NCBI GenBank assembly: GCA_963693305.1
Contig: OY855914.1
Span: 8,510,001-8,574,000 of the forward strand
Direction of reading: 5' to 3'
Length of the DNA stretch: 64,000 nucleotides
From: Meandrina meandrites
Taxonomy: Eukaryota; Cnidaria; Anthozoa; Scleractinia; Meandrinidae
Below are positions 63,913 through 64,000 of the stretch, one piece after another; position 1 is the first letter of the stretch; the number at the start of each line of letters is the position of its first letter. The notes beneath the pieces were generated by a model, which was given only the letters and a program-made list of their open reading frames with translations, was not told the DNA's origin and did not search any database. A program made the position numbers and the translations under genes.

Positions 63913-64000
63913 CTGAAAATTAGTCAGGAGAACAATGACAATTGTATACAATCTCAATGAAGCTTCATGAGGATATACATACTTTAACTTTATTGAAAAC
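63913..64000 (-). other. Gene B intron, cut by the window edge
   Basis: Starts like gene A intron 5 (CTGAAAATTAGTCAG shared). Whether it also carries a transposon cannot be seen. Confidence 0.6.

Overview
The window is eukaryotic, AT-rich genomic DNA with spliced genes, long introns and dense transposable elements. Domain content (LRR-Roc-COR receptor-like proteins fused to a glycosyltransferase, Death and OTU modules; CR1-, RTE- and L1/Tx1-type LINEs; many inverted-repeat elements) suggests an early-branching metazoan, most likely a cnidarian such as a stony coral or anemone. The organism is inferred; no marker gene proves it. No tRNA, rRNA, CRISPR array or bacterial-style operon was seen.

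Layout. 1-9.7 kb is repeat territory: inverted-repeat elements, a TA-flanked 1-kb element, a complete RTE-type LINE with an intact 1030-aa ORF and an 11-bp target-site duplication, and a 1.2-kb element with complex inverted termini. 10.9-37.9 kb (minus strand) is one large gene (gene A). Nine coding exons join in phase to 1580 codons including the stop: LRR, Roc GTPase, COR, a GT4-type glycosyltransferase domain and a C-terminal Death domain. Its introns are full of mobile DNA. 38-51 kb is an intergenic graveyard: a minisatellite, a CR1-like LINE relic split by a PIF/Harbinger-like MITE, a truncated L1-like copy, a nearly complete L1/Tx1-like element, an integrase fragment and a TA-flanked MITE. 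52.5-64 kb (minus strand) is the 3' part of a paralogue (gene B), running off the right edge. It has the same COR, GT4 and linker exons but ends in an OTU cysteine-protease domain instead of Death.

Main discovery candidate. The intron between the two COR exons of gene A holds an ~8.0-kb DNA transposon (17199-25194) with ~1.1-kb, nearly identical terminal inverted repeats. Each TIR carries about twenty 21-bp subterminal repeats followed directly by a start codon, a 139-nt zinc-ribbon exon, a donor site, an intron and a splice acceptor. From the left TIR this exon joins in phase to a UIM-HECT ubiquitin-ligase exon; from the right TIR it joins in phase to an HTH plus DDE integrase-like transposase exon. 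The two convergent genes therefore appear to share one duplicated promoter and N-terminal domain. The HECT frame is broken by one base just before its catalytic cysteine.

Second candidates. (1) Genes A and B differ by a C-terminal cassette exchange (Death versus OTU) plugged at the same phase-1 intron, with homologous DNA on both sides. (2) The COR/GT intron of gene B contains a 5.05-kb element with 26-bp imperfect TIRs and a 960-aa ORF carrying a plausible RNase-H-like DDE/D core of a family I cannot name; a TTAA-flanked 836-bp MITE sits against it.
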